In this document: in pieces, positions 16,947-25,582 of the stretch
Numbering within the stretch: the first letter of the stretch is position 1
How the letters are laid out: every line of letters begins with the position of its first letter
Source of the DNA: Carboxylicivirga sediminis
GTDB taxonomy: Bacteria > Bacteroidota > Bacteroidia > Bacteroidales > Marinilabiliaceae
NCBI RefSeq assembly: GCF_018156225.1
Contig: NZ_JAGTAR010000018.1
Coordinates: 56,909-120,908 of the forward strand
Direction of reading: 5' to 3'
DNA: 64,000 bases
The notes under the pieces: model-generated
Told to the model about the DNA's origin: nothing
Database searches by the model: none
Seen by the model: the letters and a program-made list of their open reading frames with translations, nothing else
Program-made: the position numbers and the translations under genes

Positions 16947-18476
16947 ATGAAAAAATTTAGTAAGGTAATTATAATGCTGGCCGTTCTATTGAATTTGGCA
17001 GCCAGCTGTAAGGCACAAAAACAGCAGCATACCAACGTGCTTTTTATTGCGGTGGATGATTTAAAGCCCATGCTGGGTTGCTATGGCGATAAGGCTATTA
17101 TTAGTCCTAATATCGATGCACTGGCTAAGCAAGGTGTGTTGTTTGAAAATGCCTATTGCCAGCAGGCTGTGTGTGCGCCCTCACGGGTGAGTATATTCAG
17201 CGGCTTGCGTCCCGACCAGACCAGGGTGTGGGACTTAAAAACCAATATGCGCGATGTGAATCCCGATGTGGTGACCTTGCCCCAGTATTTTATGCAACAT
17301 GGCTATCAAACGGCCGGGGTGGGCAAACTGATGCACGGGGCTAAAAATAATGATCCAGGCTCATGGACCATCCCATATAAGGAAGATAAACACCTGCGCT
17401 ATGCCGATGGCTATCAGTATCCGGCCAATGGTAAGTACCAGGCAAAAGCTATTCATAAGGCCTATCGCGAAAGCCGTAAGCAAAAGCTGGACTGGAAAGC
17501 CACCAATCAGTATCTGAAAAGCAAAGGTTTGTCGCCATCGGTGGAATGCCTTGATGTGCCTGATGATGCCTACGAAGATGGAGCAGTAGCCGTCAAAGGT
17601 ATGGCTTTGCTGGAAGAGATGAGTGCTGATAATAAACCCTTCTTTTTAGCATTGGGATTTCATAAACCTCACCTGCCTTTTGCCGCACCTAAAAAATACT
17701 GGGATATGTATGACAGGGCAAGCATTGAGCAGGCGGCCTTTATGGATAAGGCCAAGGGAGCTCCTGAATATGCCTACCATACCTGGGGCGAATTACGCAA
17801 TTACTCAGATATACCACAGCAGGGACAGGTGCCTGTTGATAAGCAGAAGGAGTTGATACATGGCTATAGGGCCAGTGTGAGCTATGTGGATGCGCAGATA
17901 GGTAAAGTGCTTGAAAAACTGGATGAGCTAGGACTGCGTGAAAATACTGTGATTGTATTGTGGGGTGATCATGGCTGGCACCTGGGCGATCATGGCTTAT
18001 GGTGCAAGCACTCTAATTTTGAGCAGGCGGTGAAGGCGCCATTAATCATTGCGGCTCCGCAGGTGAGTCAAGGGCAAGTGGCATCAACCATGGCTGAGTT
18101 TGTGGATGTTTATCCAACGCTTTGTGAGCTGAGTGGCTTACCACTCGAAGAACACCTGGATGGGGTAAGTCTGCTGCCAGCATTGCAACACGCTGAGACA
18201 ACAGTGAAGGATTATGCCATCAGCCAGTTTCCGCGAGGTAATAATATAATGGGTTACACCATTCGTAACCAGCGTTACCGCTATACGGTATGGTTGCAAG
18301 GTGCCTTTCGCAAACAGCGTGTTTACGAGCAGCCTAAAATTGTGGGTGCCGAATTATATGATTACATCAACGACCCGCTTGAAACTGTTTCATTGGCCGA
18401 TGATGAGGCGCACAAAGCACTGAAGCAAGAAATGGAGCGACAGCTATTCACTATTTTAAACAATCAGGCCCAATGA
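16947..18476 (+). CDS. Sulfatase lipoprotein, S1_7-like (iduronate-2-sulfatase type)
   Basis: A 509-residue type I sulfatase. Lipobox LAASC puts the lipid on Cys21, so it is cell-anchored rather than released. It has IAVDDLKPMLGCYG (Asp37-Asp38), AVCAPSRVSIFSG (Cys76, canonical CxPSR), HKPHLPFAAPKKYW and LWGDHGWHLGDHGLWCKH. These are the same signatures as the sulfatase half of the 10108 fusion and as the 40557 sulfatase, so three S1_7-like enzymes serve this system. It ends in an ATGA overlap with the esterase gene, which implies coupled translation. Confidence 0.94.
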   Translation: MKKFSKVIIMLAVLLNLAASCKAQKQQHTNVLFIAVDDLKPMLGCYGDKAIISPNIDALAKQGVLFENAYCQQAVCAPSRVSIFSGLRPDQTRVWDLKTNMRDVNPDVVTLPQYFMQHGYQTAGVGKLMHGAKNNDPGSWTIPYKEDKHLRYADGYQYPANGKYQAKAIHKAYRESRKQKLDWKATNQYLKSKGLSPSVECLDVPDDAYEDGAVAVKGMALLEEMSADNKPFFLALGFHKPHLPFAAPKKYWDMYDRASIEQAAFMDKAKGAPEYAYHTWGELRNYSDIPQQGQVPVDKQKELIHGYRASVSYVDAQIGKVLEKLDELGLRENTVIVLWGDHGWHLGDHGLWCKHSNFEQAVKAPLIIAAPQVSQGQVASTMAEFVDVYPTLCELSGLPLEEHLDGVSLLPALQHAETTVKDYAISQFPRGNNIMGYTIRNQRYRYTVWLQGAFRKQRVYEQPKIVGAELYDYINDPLETVSLADDEAHKALKQEMERQLFTILNNQAQ

Positions 18477-19573
18477 AATGGATGCATATAACAGCGTGGC
18501 TGCTGATAGCAGGACTAATAATAGCCTGTAAAACAGCTGATGCCCAGGACAAGCTGGTGGAAGCCGATGTGTGTAGTGACCTGATTGTGGTAAAAGGAGC
18601 CAATTATGTGTATAAGCAGGATGGTCTGCTGGCCTTCTCACGCTTCTCGGAGGCAACACTTGAGGCGCCACTCAGCGAAGCTCTGTTCAATGCCGATAAG
18701 GCACGCACCAACAGTGGTATCCGTTTGCTGTTTAAAACAAATAGCTCGAAGGTAGTACTGGTATTTAAAGCACTGCCCGGACAAAACAGAGGTGCTGAGT
18801 TTGCCGTTTATCAGAACGGGGCGCACGAAGAGACGTTTGCCTTTAAGGGCGATAAGGCCAAGGAAGAGATGGTACTGACCATTGACAATCGCTTTGATGA
18901 AGCAGCCACATTATTTGAAGTGACGATGCCTAGCTTTGCCAATGTGGGCCTGGTAAAAATGGAACTGGAAGAGGATGCAGCTTTGTTGCCAGTTGAGGAG
19001 CCCAATCAGCCTGTTTACCTGGCAGTAGGTAACAGCATCACACATGGCGTGGGACAGGGCTCAGCCACTTTTCTGACCTATCCATACTTGTTGGCTAAAG
19101 CCAGGGGGTGGGACTACTATAACCTGGCGGTTGGCGGCGCCAAAATATCACCGGCCATTGCACGCATGACGGCCGAAATGCCCCAGGCTGATGTGATAAG
19201 CATCCTGATTGGTTACAACGACCTGATGTTTAATGATAAGACGGTGGAGAACTTTACAACTTCTTACCTGAGTTATCTGAAGGAGATAAGGCATAACCAG
19301 CCAAAGGCCAATATTTATTGTATTACCCTGACGCATACACGGGCAACCGGCAATGAGCGCACTGGCCTTACACCCGATGATTTCCGTAAGGCCTTAAAGC
19401 ACCTGGTGTACCAGTTACAGTCCGAAGGCGATAGTCGTCTGCACCTGATAGAAGGCGATAAGATTACTTCGGAAGCCAACTTAAGGGCCGATGTGTTAAC
19501 AGATAAAGTGCACTTCAGCATTGAAGGCGCTGCTTTGTTTGCCAAAGAGCTGGAGGCGCTACTGATGCCGTAA
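18473..19573 (+). CDS. SGNH/GDSL-type esterase lipoprotein, probable carbohydrate deacetylase
   Basis: A 366-residue protein. Lipobox IIAC (Cys19) is followed by a beta-rich N-terminal domain (about 30-165) and an SGNH hydrolase domain. Block I is VGNSITHG (Ser188 nucleophile), block II NLAVGGA (Gly221), block III IGYND (Asn249), block V DKVH (Asp344, His347). The two-domain layout resembles CE2-like acetylesterases and other PUL esterases. The start overlaps the sulfatase stop by 4 bp, so it is the last gene of that operon. It probably removes acetyl groups from the same glycan; the acyl group is inferred. Confidence 0.87.
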   Translation: MKWMHITAWLLIAGLIIACKTADAQDKLVEADVCSDLIVVKGANYVYKQDGLLAFSRFSEATLEAPLSEALFNADKARTNSGIRLLFKTNSSKVVLVFKALPGQNRGAEFAVYQNGAHEETFAFKGDKAKEEMVLTIDNRFDEAATLFEVTMPSFANVGLVKMELEEDAALLPVEEPNQPVYLAVGNSITHGVGQGSATFLTYPYLLAKARGWDYYNLAVGGAKISPAIARMTAEMPQADVISILIGYNDLMFNDKTVENFTTSYLSYLKEIRHNQPKANIYCITLTHTRATGNERTGLTPDDFRKALKHLVYQLQSEGDSRLHLIEGDKITSEANLRADVLTDKVHFSIEGAALFAKELEALLMP

Positions 19574-19606
19574 GGCAATATTATTTATTACTAACTGTAC
19601 CAATTC

Positions 19607-19646
19607 ATCCCGGGGTTATTCATTTAACTTCGGGATTTTGTTTTTA
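19607..19646 (+). terminator. Terminator of the 14085-19573 operon
   Basis: A 12-bp stem (ATCCCGGGGTTA/TAACTTCGGGAT, two wobbles), 6-nt loop, then TTTGTTTTT. It lies 33 bp after the esterase stop. Confidence 0.85.
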
Positions 19647-19782
19647 TAGTAATTACCTGCTCATCAACGCAGCATGGGACTCACTCAATGAGTGAAAGAA
19701 AGGATTAGTCTGGAACACATTCTCCCCTTGGGGAGAAATCCGCAGGGCGAGCGGCACTACATTCAGTCAGTTTGTAAACACT

Positions 19783-19815
19783 AAAAAACCCGCCAGGCTA
19801 AAGGTACCTGACGGG
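19783..19815 (-). terminator. Terminator of the 19845 gene
   Basis: On the minus strand, stem CCCGTCAGG/CCTGGCGGG (one wobble) is followed by six T. It lies 29 bp past the stop of the minus-strand gene. Confidence 0.85.
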
Positions 19816-19844
19816 CTGGGATATTAGCAAAACAACGTATGAAG

Positions 19845-20540
19845 CTACGATACTATCAGGTCATCGGCACTGTTGGTCGACGACTTGGGGCTAGGCAGGG
19901 AATAACGGGCACGGCGCGCTTCGTCATCGGCATAAATAATTTGTGCCATTTCGCTTACAGGCGTCAGCAAGCGGTAAAGCTCGTTCAGCTTTTCAACACG
20001 CTCTTGTGTTAGCAGGCCGCGTTCCTTTTTAAACAGTTCCTGCGCTGTTTCGGCCTCTTGTAGGTTGGCATATAACTGCGGCAGGCTGTCAATCAGTGGC
20101 TCGCTGCAGCCAGCTGTTATCAGTTCTGTTTTATAGCTGGCCGTCACCCTGGTAAAGTCATTCATAAATCTGAGCATATTACCCTGGCTTTGACGTGCTT
20201 TTCTAATGTCATTAAAGCCAAACTGATTGTGCACAGCCTTATTACCTGGGAAAGCTTTTTTGATAAAAAATTGGATGGTGCGGAAGGCCGTGTTACAAGC
20301 AGCCATGGCATCGTGTACGGCCTGTGTTTTTTCAGCCATCTCATCAATTACCACCATATCACTGCTTGAGCCCAGTACCGAATCCAGCGCTGTCTTAAGT
20401 AGTTCGGGATAACTCTCGCTGAAGGTGGAGTCAAATGCTTTGAATTGCTCAATGTCTTCGGATATGACTTCCGAAACATTTTTGCCATGCTGCTGCAGCA
20501 CCGCATCCTGTAAATTGAATACTCTAATAAGTTTCGTCAT
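19845..20540 (-). CDS. Hypothetical all-helical protein
   Basis: A 231-residue cytoplasmic protein with no signal peptide or membrane segment. Composition and spacing suggest long helices (for example 60-90 and 150-205), ending in a Ser/Asn-rich tail (SLPSPKSSTNSADD). No domain is recognised. It is monocistronic, with its own terminator, and lies between the sulfatase locus and the 21-bp tandem repeat, with no evident link to either. The ATG at 20540 is the only plausible start. Confidence 0.75.
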   Translation of the reverse strand: MTKLIRVFNLQDAVLQQHGKNVSEVISEDIEQFKAFDSTFSESYPELLKTALDSVLGSSSDMVVIDEMAEKTQAVHDAMAACNTAFRTIQFFIKKAFPGNKAVHNQFGFNDIRKARQSQGNMLRFMNDFTRVTASYKTELITAGCSEPLIDSLPQLYANLQEAETAQELFKKERGLLTQERVEKLNELYRLLTPVSEMAQIIYADDEARRARYSLPSPKSSTNSADDLIVS

Positions 20541-20686
20541 AGTTTTAAATTTAGTTAAATGATTAAATAGGTAGTTATAGTCAAATAATACATCAGTTTA
20601 TGCTAAGTTGGTTTTGCACGCCATTTAGTTAATAGCTAAACGGTGATTGTTAAGCCTCAACAAGCCTTAGTTAATGTTCCGCACAA
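20541..20686. other. Gap between the 19845 gene and the tandem repeat
   Basis: Contains the leader of the minus-strand gene. I see no ORF, RNA or clear promoter. Short words such as TTAGTTAATG recur but do not keep the 21-bp period found next to it. Confidence 0.4.
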
Positions 20687-20917
20687 TGGTGGATAGCTAA
20701 CAAGAACTGCCTGAATGTTATTCAGAGTTGGTTGAATGCTAACTTAAAGTGGTGGAGCCTTAACAATGATTGGTGCAATGCTAACAATGGATGGTGGAGT
20801 GTTAAAATGACCTGGTGGAGCCTTAATCACTACTGGTTGAATGTTAATCAGAGTTGGTTGAGTGTCAATCAGGTGGTGTTGGTCTTTAACGTAAGCTGGT
20901 GCAGAGGCAGCAATCTA
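20687..20917 (+). repeat. 21-bp tandem repeat, 11 units, about TGGTTGAATGTTAATCAGAGT
   Basis: Eleven consecutive 21-bp units begin at 20687, 20708, 20729 and so on without any indel. Each carries TGGT at positions 1-4 and a TTAA or CTAA core at 11-14 in most copies; units 2, 10 and 11 are degenerate. Because 21 is a multiple of three, the frame is kept: the plus strand reads W-(W/L/C)-(S/N)-(L/V/A)-N-x-x per unit. The units differ from each other by up to half their bases while the Trp, Asn and period persist, which suggests an old repeat rather than a fresh slippage array. Confidence 0.85.
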
Positions 20918-21007
20918 TTGATTGGTGTTATCGAACCTGGAACGTTGGTCAATAAGCTTGAGTTGGCTGGTAATAATGCATGGAGCAATAATAGCCCTCA
21001 AAATTAA
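20732..21007 (+). CDS. Doubtful ORF of Trp-rich heptapeptide repeats
   Basis: The longest frame across the tandem repeat has 91 residues. It opens at a TTG (shown as Met) and reads KWWSLNNDW, WWSVKMTWWSLNHYWLNVN, then leaves the repeat and ends at TAA. The same frame is open further left, back through the first two units to a stop near 20672, but has no ATG. With no normal start and no clear leader it may be a decayed gene, a non-coding repeat, or a peptide with an unusual start. Trp content is far above any normal protein. No family recognised. Confidence 0.25.
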   Translation: MNANLKWWSLNNDWCNANNGWWSVKMTWWSLNHYWLNVNQSWLSVNQVVLVFNVSWCRGSNLLIGVIEPGTLVNKLELAGNNAWSNNSPQN

Positions 21008-21400
21008 TGGATATATACACTTTATTAGGGTGTATTGCCTTGATGTGTAATGCAGAAGGGGTCAGTATGTCAAAGAACGGCGCAAAACCTGCTAGTGGCT
21101 TAGCTGTTTAATTCTTTAAAATACCGATTAGTTAATGTCCGATGGCAGTTACTGATGTTGTAGGAGCACCAAAACTGACGATGAAGATAAAATAAAATTT
21201 ACAATAAACAATGTGTACTGTTAATTAAAATGATTTTTAATTATTAAATACCACAATTATGTAGTGCTATTATGCTTTTTTACTAGTTTTATAAAAACAA
21301 ATGGTGCTTTTGATATACGGTATTGGATGTTGTATATCGATTGGTTGGCGTTTATAAGGAAATGACAGTATACGAATAAATAAAATCTAAGAATCTATTT
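21008..21400. other. AT-rich gap upstream of the 21401 gene
   Basis: About 390 bp with no ORF of note and no recognisable RNA. It becomes strongly AT-rich after 21190 and probably holds the promoter of the next gene; no clear -33/-7 pair could be fixed. Confidence 0.4.
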
Positions 21401-21919
21401 ATGACAAAATTTTGGGAAATTATTATTAGTGCTGTTGTCGGAGCTGGAATTACTATACTAGGAGCAATTCTGACAATGAATATTCAAGACAATCGTACAT
21501 TAAAAAGCGCTAAACGCTTTGTCTCTATTGAACTTGAGCAAATGAAGTATATACTCGTCGATATTAGAAAACAGGCACTTGACCAAAATGGAACATTAAG
21601 TGTTGATGTTATACAAAACAAACTTATAGACAGTCCATCTGATTTTGAAACATATAAAGTGAGTTTAGTTCGAATGAAATCTTCTGAATTCAGAAAGATT
21701 AGAAAGATTTATAATAAAATCAACGAATTTGAAGACTTAAGGCAAAAACTGATACAAAAGAAAGAAGATGGAATTGACTTATCATCTATTTCAAATAAAG
21801 AGGATTTATCTACAGAAGAAAAGACTCTAAAAAAGTACATGGAAATTTATCTGAATTATTACCTAAATATGGAATTATTGATTAAAGAAGTAGATGAATC
21901 ATATAAATTGGTAAGATAG
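21401..21919 (+). CDS. Hypothetical membrane-anchored protein with coiled-coil-like body
   Basis: A 172-residue protein with one N-terminal transmembrane helix (about 5-27, IIISAVVGAGITILGAILTM) followed by a charged, helical cytoplasmic or periplasmic part (Lys, Glu, Ile rich). Codon use is A/T-richer than in the neighbouring sulfatase genes, consistent with an acquired gene. No domain is recognised. It is followed by a 194-bp spacer with an imperfect inverted repeat. Confidence 0.6.
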   Translation: MTKFWEIIISAVVGAGITILGAILTMNIQDNRTLKSAKRFVSIELEQMKYILVDIRKQALDQNGTLSVDVIQNKLIDSPSDFETYKVSLVRMKSSEFRKIRKIYNKINEFEDLRQKLIQKKEDGIDLSSISNKEDLSTEEKTLKKYMEIYLNYYLNMELLIKEVDESYKLVR

Positions 21920-22113
21920 ATACAAATGCTACAATAATATATACATAATGCAGGACGATTCAGTTAATTTGCACATTAAAGTATTTAATAAATCAAGTAG
22001 CGGTTTGATAGCGAAGCGCCTAAAACCTCGCACTCTGCATATTCGAGCCGTTGTACATTTGCTATTCCGCACATAAAAGTAATAACAAACAATAATAACC
22101 CAAATTTTATATC

Positions 22114-22476
22114 ATGAACAATACCGTTAATTTAAATTATGGAAAATCCTCAAATCTAATTTTTATTGTTGCAGGACTCATCTTTTTTTTACAGTTAGTT
22201 GTACCCTTAATTTCTAAAAATGAAGTAAATCCAATTTATTTAGTTGTTATTAATATTTTACTAGTTGGAGGTGTTGGATTTCTTGTAAGACAAGGTTATA
22301 AATGGACTAAGTATTTTACTTTGTTGCTACTTGTTCTATACCTAATTGAAGTTACAGCAATATTGACTGGACACATAACAGATTTAACAACAAAGGTTGC
22401 TTCAGTTTCTCAACTATTGCTTTTAACATGGGCTACGATTATTCTATTTGTGAATCTTAAGAAGAAAGTGAATTAA
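22114..22476 (+). CDS. Hypothetical small integral membrane protein, four transmembrane helices
   Basis: A 120-residue protein almost entirely of hydrophobic segments: about 14-33, 41-59, 66-87 and 95-115, with basic residues between and a KKKVN end. It looks like a small bundle of the DoxX or uncharacterised four-helix type, but no family motif is visible. It is AT-rich like its left neighbour and flanked on the right by a palindrome cluster, so it is probably part of an accessory insertion. Confidence 0.6.
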   Translation: MNNTVNLNYGKSSNLIFIVAGLIFFLQLVVPLISKNEVNPIYLVVINILLVGGVGFLVRQGYKWTKYFTLLLLVLYLIEVTAILTGHITDLTTKVASVSQLLLLTWATIILFVNLKKKVN

Positions 22477-22507
22477 CAGAATTAGGTTTTCAGAATGTCC
22501 CCCGCTC

Positions 22508-22584
22508 GGCGTAATTTGTAATTACGTCGAAACAAAAAGGTAGTTTTAAACTACCAGTTAAATTAAACGAAGTTGAGGACTTCG
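22508..22584. repeat. Cluster of three small palindromes, REP-like
   Basis: Three hairpins lie in 77 bp. They are a 9-bp stem around CGTAATT-TGT-AATTACG (22508-22528), GGTAGTT-TTA-AACTACC (22539-22555), and CGAAGT-TGAGG-ACTTCG (22568-22584). No gene overlaps them and none has a terminator T run. The arrangement resembles repetitive extragenic palindromes or the remnant of a non-autonomous element; relationship to a transposase is inferred. Confidence 0.5.
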
Positions 22585-22665
22585 CTTAGCTGGGGTATAG
22601 CCTTTCTTACAATGAAAAGTAACTGCCCACAATAGCCGAATTGACAACTTAAAAACCAGACATCA

Positions 22666-23121
22666 ATGAAATACAAAATATTTGCAAACAACGAGCAGGA
22701 AGTGGAATCAAATACCTGGTCGAAAGGGGATGAGATAGCGCATAATAGGAAAAGACTGATTGATGATAAACACCTTAATAAACTGTATTGCGATATTTAT
22801 GAGATTCCGCCGGGTAAAGCCAATTGGCCACTTCATTATCATACCTGCAACGAGGAGGTCTTTTATATTATTGCGGGGCAAGGAGAGGTGCTAACAGGCA
22901 GCGAAGTGTTACAAGTGAAGCCTGGCGATGTGCTCAGGTTTCCGGCTGGTGAAAAAGGAGTGCATCAATTGAAGAATACATCCGATAGCGAAACACTAAG
23001 ATATTTAGACTTTGGAACAGTCAACCTTCCTGATGTTGTATTTATGCCCGCCGATAATAAAATTGAACTATTCTCAGGCGAATCAGGGCAAGATAAGATG
23101 TGTTCCTATAAAGATTTGTAA
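22666..23121 (+). CDS. Cupin-domain protein
   Basis: A 151-residue single-domain cupin. Motif 1 is HYHTCNEEVFYIIAGQGEV (His57, His59, Glu63 or Glu64 as likely metal ligands; G-x6-G spacing). Motif 2 is PGDVLRFPAGEKGVHQL, whose His is the fourth ligand. Such proteins include sugar isomerases, dioxygenases and sugar-sensing proteins; which of these cannot be told. No signal peptide, so cytoplasmic. It stands alone between the palindrome cluster and a STAS-like gene. Confidence 0.85.
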   Translation: MKYKIFANNEQEVESNTWSKGDEIAHNRKRLIDDKHLNKLYCDIYEIPPGKANWPLHYHTCNEEVFYIIAGQGEVLTGSEVLQVKPGDVLRFPAGEKGVHQLKNTSDSETLRYLDFGTVNLPDVVFMPADNKIELFSGESGQDKMCSYKDL

Positions 23122-23256
23122 TCGTTTTATGGCTAAATGGTTCGACCACCATTCACATAACAACCTGTACTTATTAAAAAATGCAGCCGGTGTTTTAAAC
23201 AATTTCGTTCAGCAGCAGTTATTGAAATACTGAATGATTAAACTGGCTGTGGTACA

Positions 23257-23667
23257 ATGGATATAACCTTAAAATACACTATCATTAAAGACAAGGAGCT
23301 GGTGGTTGAGGTATTAAAGGGACCTGTCAAACTAAATGACTACATCAGTTTTAAAACACAGCAGATAGCAGATAAAGATTTCAATCCAAACTATAGCTAT
23401 ATAATTGATATCAGAGCTGTTGATATTGTTTTTTCCAAAGAAATGGAGAAACGCATGAAGGAGTACCTGGCATTTGTTGCTCCTATTGATGCACTGGCAC
23501 AAGAAAAGAGAGTAGCCATCATAACCAATACGCCAGAGCAGGTGGTGTACTCAACGATTCATCAAACACTGGACAAGCGTCGAATTGATTACGGTATCTT
23601 TTCAACAAAGGACTCGGCAATAGAGTGGTTAAATCTAAATAGTGATGATTTAAGTATGGTTGATTGA
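23257..23667 (+). CDS. Hypothetical protein, STAS/SpoIIAA-like fold suggested
   Basis: A 136-residue cytoplasmic protein. The pattern of strands and helices (YTIIKDKELVVEVLKG, YIIDIRAVDI, KRVAIITNTPEQVVYSTIHQTL, then DSAIEWLNL) is that of small STAS-like or SpoIIAA-like proteins common in Bacteroidota. No phosphorylatable Ser motif is clear. No operon partner is evident; the cupin gene ends 135 bp upstream. Family assignment is tentative. Confidence 0.6.
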   Translation: MDITLKYTIIKDKELVVEVLKGPVKLNDYISFKTQQIADKDFNPNYSYIIDIRAVDIVFSKEMEKRMKEYLAFVAPIDALAQEKRVAIITNTPEQVVYSTIHQTLDKRRIDYGIFSTKDSAIEWLNLNSDDLSMVD

Positions 23668-23871
23668 TGTCGGTTAGTTCGCTATCTTCTTATTATTTAT
23701 GACCCGAATATTATAATACATATACGGCTTTCTTTGTTAAGGTGCGGATTATGAGTCTTTTGTGGTCTTATCTAATATCTGGCAATAAGCACAAAATCAC
23801 TGTGGATTAATTGCACTTATTCATCTACCTTTAGTTCGTATTTGAACAAACTAACTTTATACGTATTGATT

Positions 23872-24762
23872 ATGAGAACAATTTTACTCCTGGCATTATT
23901 GTTTATGGGCAGCTATGTGTCGGCTCAAAACATCATGATTTATCAACCCGGCCCAGGCGCAAACAATGGTAGCGACGAAGGTGGCTTAACTGGTGGTAAA
24001 GACACTTGGGTTAACCGCTATTCACCTGGAGATAACAAGGGAGGTTTAGATCATGTTTTAACCAGCCCGCGTAGTAGCTGTAATGAAAGTGATTATAAGG
24101 GTTACTTTAAGTTTGATGTGTCCACCTTACCAGAAGAGGTTAATGCCGTTTATTTTGGTGTTACACATATTGAGCATACCAGTTATTGCTACAGCAATTG
24201 TACAGCTGATTTCTATTTTTACCTATGCACCAGCGATTGGGATGAGATGAGTTTGGTGCAAAACAACCTGCCCACAGAAGAGTCTACGGCCTTCTTTGGT
24301 CCGCTTGCCATTTCATACCCTAATAATCTGGGCGTGCAAGAGTATGATATCACTTCGGCCTATAACTACTGGAAGGAGAATCCGGAGTTAAACTTTGGTT
24401 TTGTGGTGTATTCACCAACAACGGGGTGTAATAATGCATCGGTATATTTTGGTGTTAAATCATCGGATGATGCAGTTGAAGCCAATCGTCCTTATCTGAA
24501 AATTGATTACTCTGGTTCAACGGCTGTGCATGATTTGGCGAAAGCAACTACTGTTGGGCCCAATCCTTTCACCGATTTTATAAACCTGCCGGCAGCTGGT
24601 GTAGTCAATTGTTACCTAACAAATTTAAATGGTCAGAAAATGGATGTAGGATATAGCCAGGGCGTTAAGCAGCTTTTCACTGCTCACTTGCCCAGAGGCG
24701 TATATCTGTTGCATTTAGAATTGGAAGGACAAAGTATTACGCATAAGTTGATAAAGCGTTAA
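23872..24762 (+). CDS. T9SS-secreted DNRLRE-domain protein
   Basis: A 296-residue secreted protein. The start is placed at the ATG at 23872 (MRTILLLALLF), which directly begins a signal peptide ending SAQ; an in-frame TTG 30 bp upstream would spoil it. Residues about 20-215 match the DNRLRE/CBM96-like beta-sandwich (KGYFKFDVSTLPEEVNAVYFGV, YDITSAYNYWKEN, NRPYLKIDY). Four or more Cys suggest disulfides. The last ~75 residues are a T9SS tail (VGPNPFTDFINL to SITHKLIKR). A surface adhesion or binding role is likely. A bidirectional terminator follows. Confidence 0.8.
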   Translation: MRTILLLALLFMGSYVSAQNIMIYQPGPGANNGSDEGGLTGGKDTWVNRYSPGDNKGGLDHVLTSPRSSCNESDYKGYFKFDVSTLPEEVNAVYFGVTHIEHTSYCYSNCTADFYFYLCTSDWDEMSLVQNNLPTEESTAFFGPLAISYPNNLGVQEYDITSAYNYWKENPELNFGFVVYSPTTGCNNASVYFGVKSSDDAVEANRPYLKIDYSGSTAVHDLAKATTVGPNPFTDFINLPAAGVVNCYLTNLNGQKMDVGYSQGVKQLFTAHLPRGVYLLHLELEGQSITHKLIKR

Positions 24763-24867
24763 CGCTAATTTGTTTTCAGAGAGGTTGTGAAAATTTCAAC
24801 TCAGGATGGATGTATTGATGAGTTTAGGGTTATTTAATCAATAAGCACTTATCAAAGTTTTAGAAAT

Positions 24868-24898
24868 AAAGAGCCAGTAATTAATTCACTGGCTCTTT
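24868..24898. terminator. Bidirectional terminator between convergent genes
   Basis: Perfect 11-bp stem AAAGAGCCAGT/ACTGGCTCTTT with a 9-nt loop, placed between the ends of the DNRLRE gene and the minus-strand gene at 24908. T-rich sequence follows in both directions. Confidence 0.85.
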
Positions 24899-24907
24899 GC
24901 TTTATTA

Positions 24908-25381
24908 CTAACTCTCCAGCATCGTCTGTACAAATTCCGATTCCTGCACAGATTCCTGCATCTGCAGCACTTTCCAGCCGTCCTCTCTTTTTACCCAAAC
25001 CAGTGAAGTAGCACAATCGGGGAAATGTAGGGTGGAATCTGGAAAGAAGAAGGTGCCACTGGAAATGTAGGTGACTACTGCAGTATCGCGCGACAATACT
25101 TTAATATGCTCAACCCTGAAATTGTATTGTGCTTTTTGCGCCGGTACAAATACTTCGTTGGCTTCTTTTATAAGGCCTGCATGGTCCAATATCTTACCAT
25201 GGATGCTGATGTAGTTAAACTCGGGTGTAGTAATGAAGTTCTTAAAAGCAGCTTTTGCATCTAGCTGGCTCATACCTTCGCGCATCTCTTGTATAAAGGT
25301 CATAATTTCAGCGCTGATGGCAGCTTTCTCATTGGAGCTGAGCAGCTGCTGTTTGGTCTTAGCGGTCATTGTTTTCATCAT
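24908..25381 (-). CDS. SnoaL-like/DUF4440 (NTF2-fold) protein
   Basis: A 157-residue cytoplasmic protein. The order of an N-terminal helix pair, FITTPEFNYISIHGKILDHAGLIKEA, VLSRDTAVVTYISSGTF and SLVWVKREDGWKVLQMQES is that of SnoaL-like/DUF4440 proteins, an NTF2 fold that can bind or modify small molecules. No catalytic residues can be assigned. Two adjacent ATG codons (25381 and 25378) are possible starts. Role unknown. Confidence 0.75.
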   Translation of the reverse strand: MMKTMTAKTKQQLLSSNEKAAISAEIMTFIQEMREGMSQLDAKAAFKNFITTPEFNYISIHGKILDHAGLIKEANEVFVPAQKAQYNFRVEHIKVLSRDTAVVTYISSGTFFFPDSTLHFPDCATSLVWVKREDGWKVLQMQESVQESEFVQTMLES

Positions 25382-25582
25382 TTCACAGGTTTAATTAGTA
25401 ATTATTGTGCAACTAATTGCTTATACTCACTATTCTCCTGTTGCAATGTCCGCCCTATATTCAAAAAGGATATCATTATTGCAGATATCAGCTGTAAAGT
25501 TAAGCTGCTTTTGCACCGACGTCAAAAGAATATTCCATAACCACTGCAGCTAACTATTGTCTTTAACCCAAAAACCTAAACT

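Noticed and set aside
19718..19735. Palindrome TTCTCCCCTTGGGGAGAA between the two terminators
   Set aside because: The loop would be only two bases, it has no T run, and it is not repeated in the window; noted only as a perfect 18-bp palindrome.
23129..23233. Small frame after the cupin gene (34 residues from an ATG at 23129)
   Set aside because: No leader, terminator or protein-like pattern supports it; composition is not distinct from chance.
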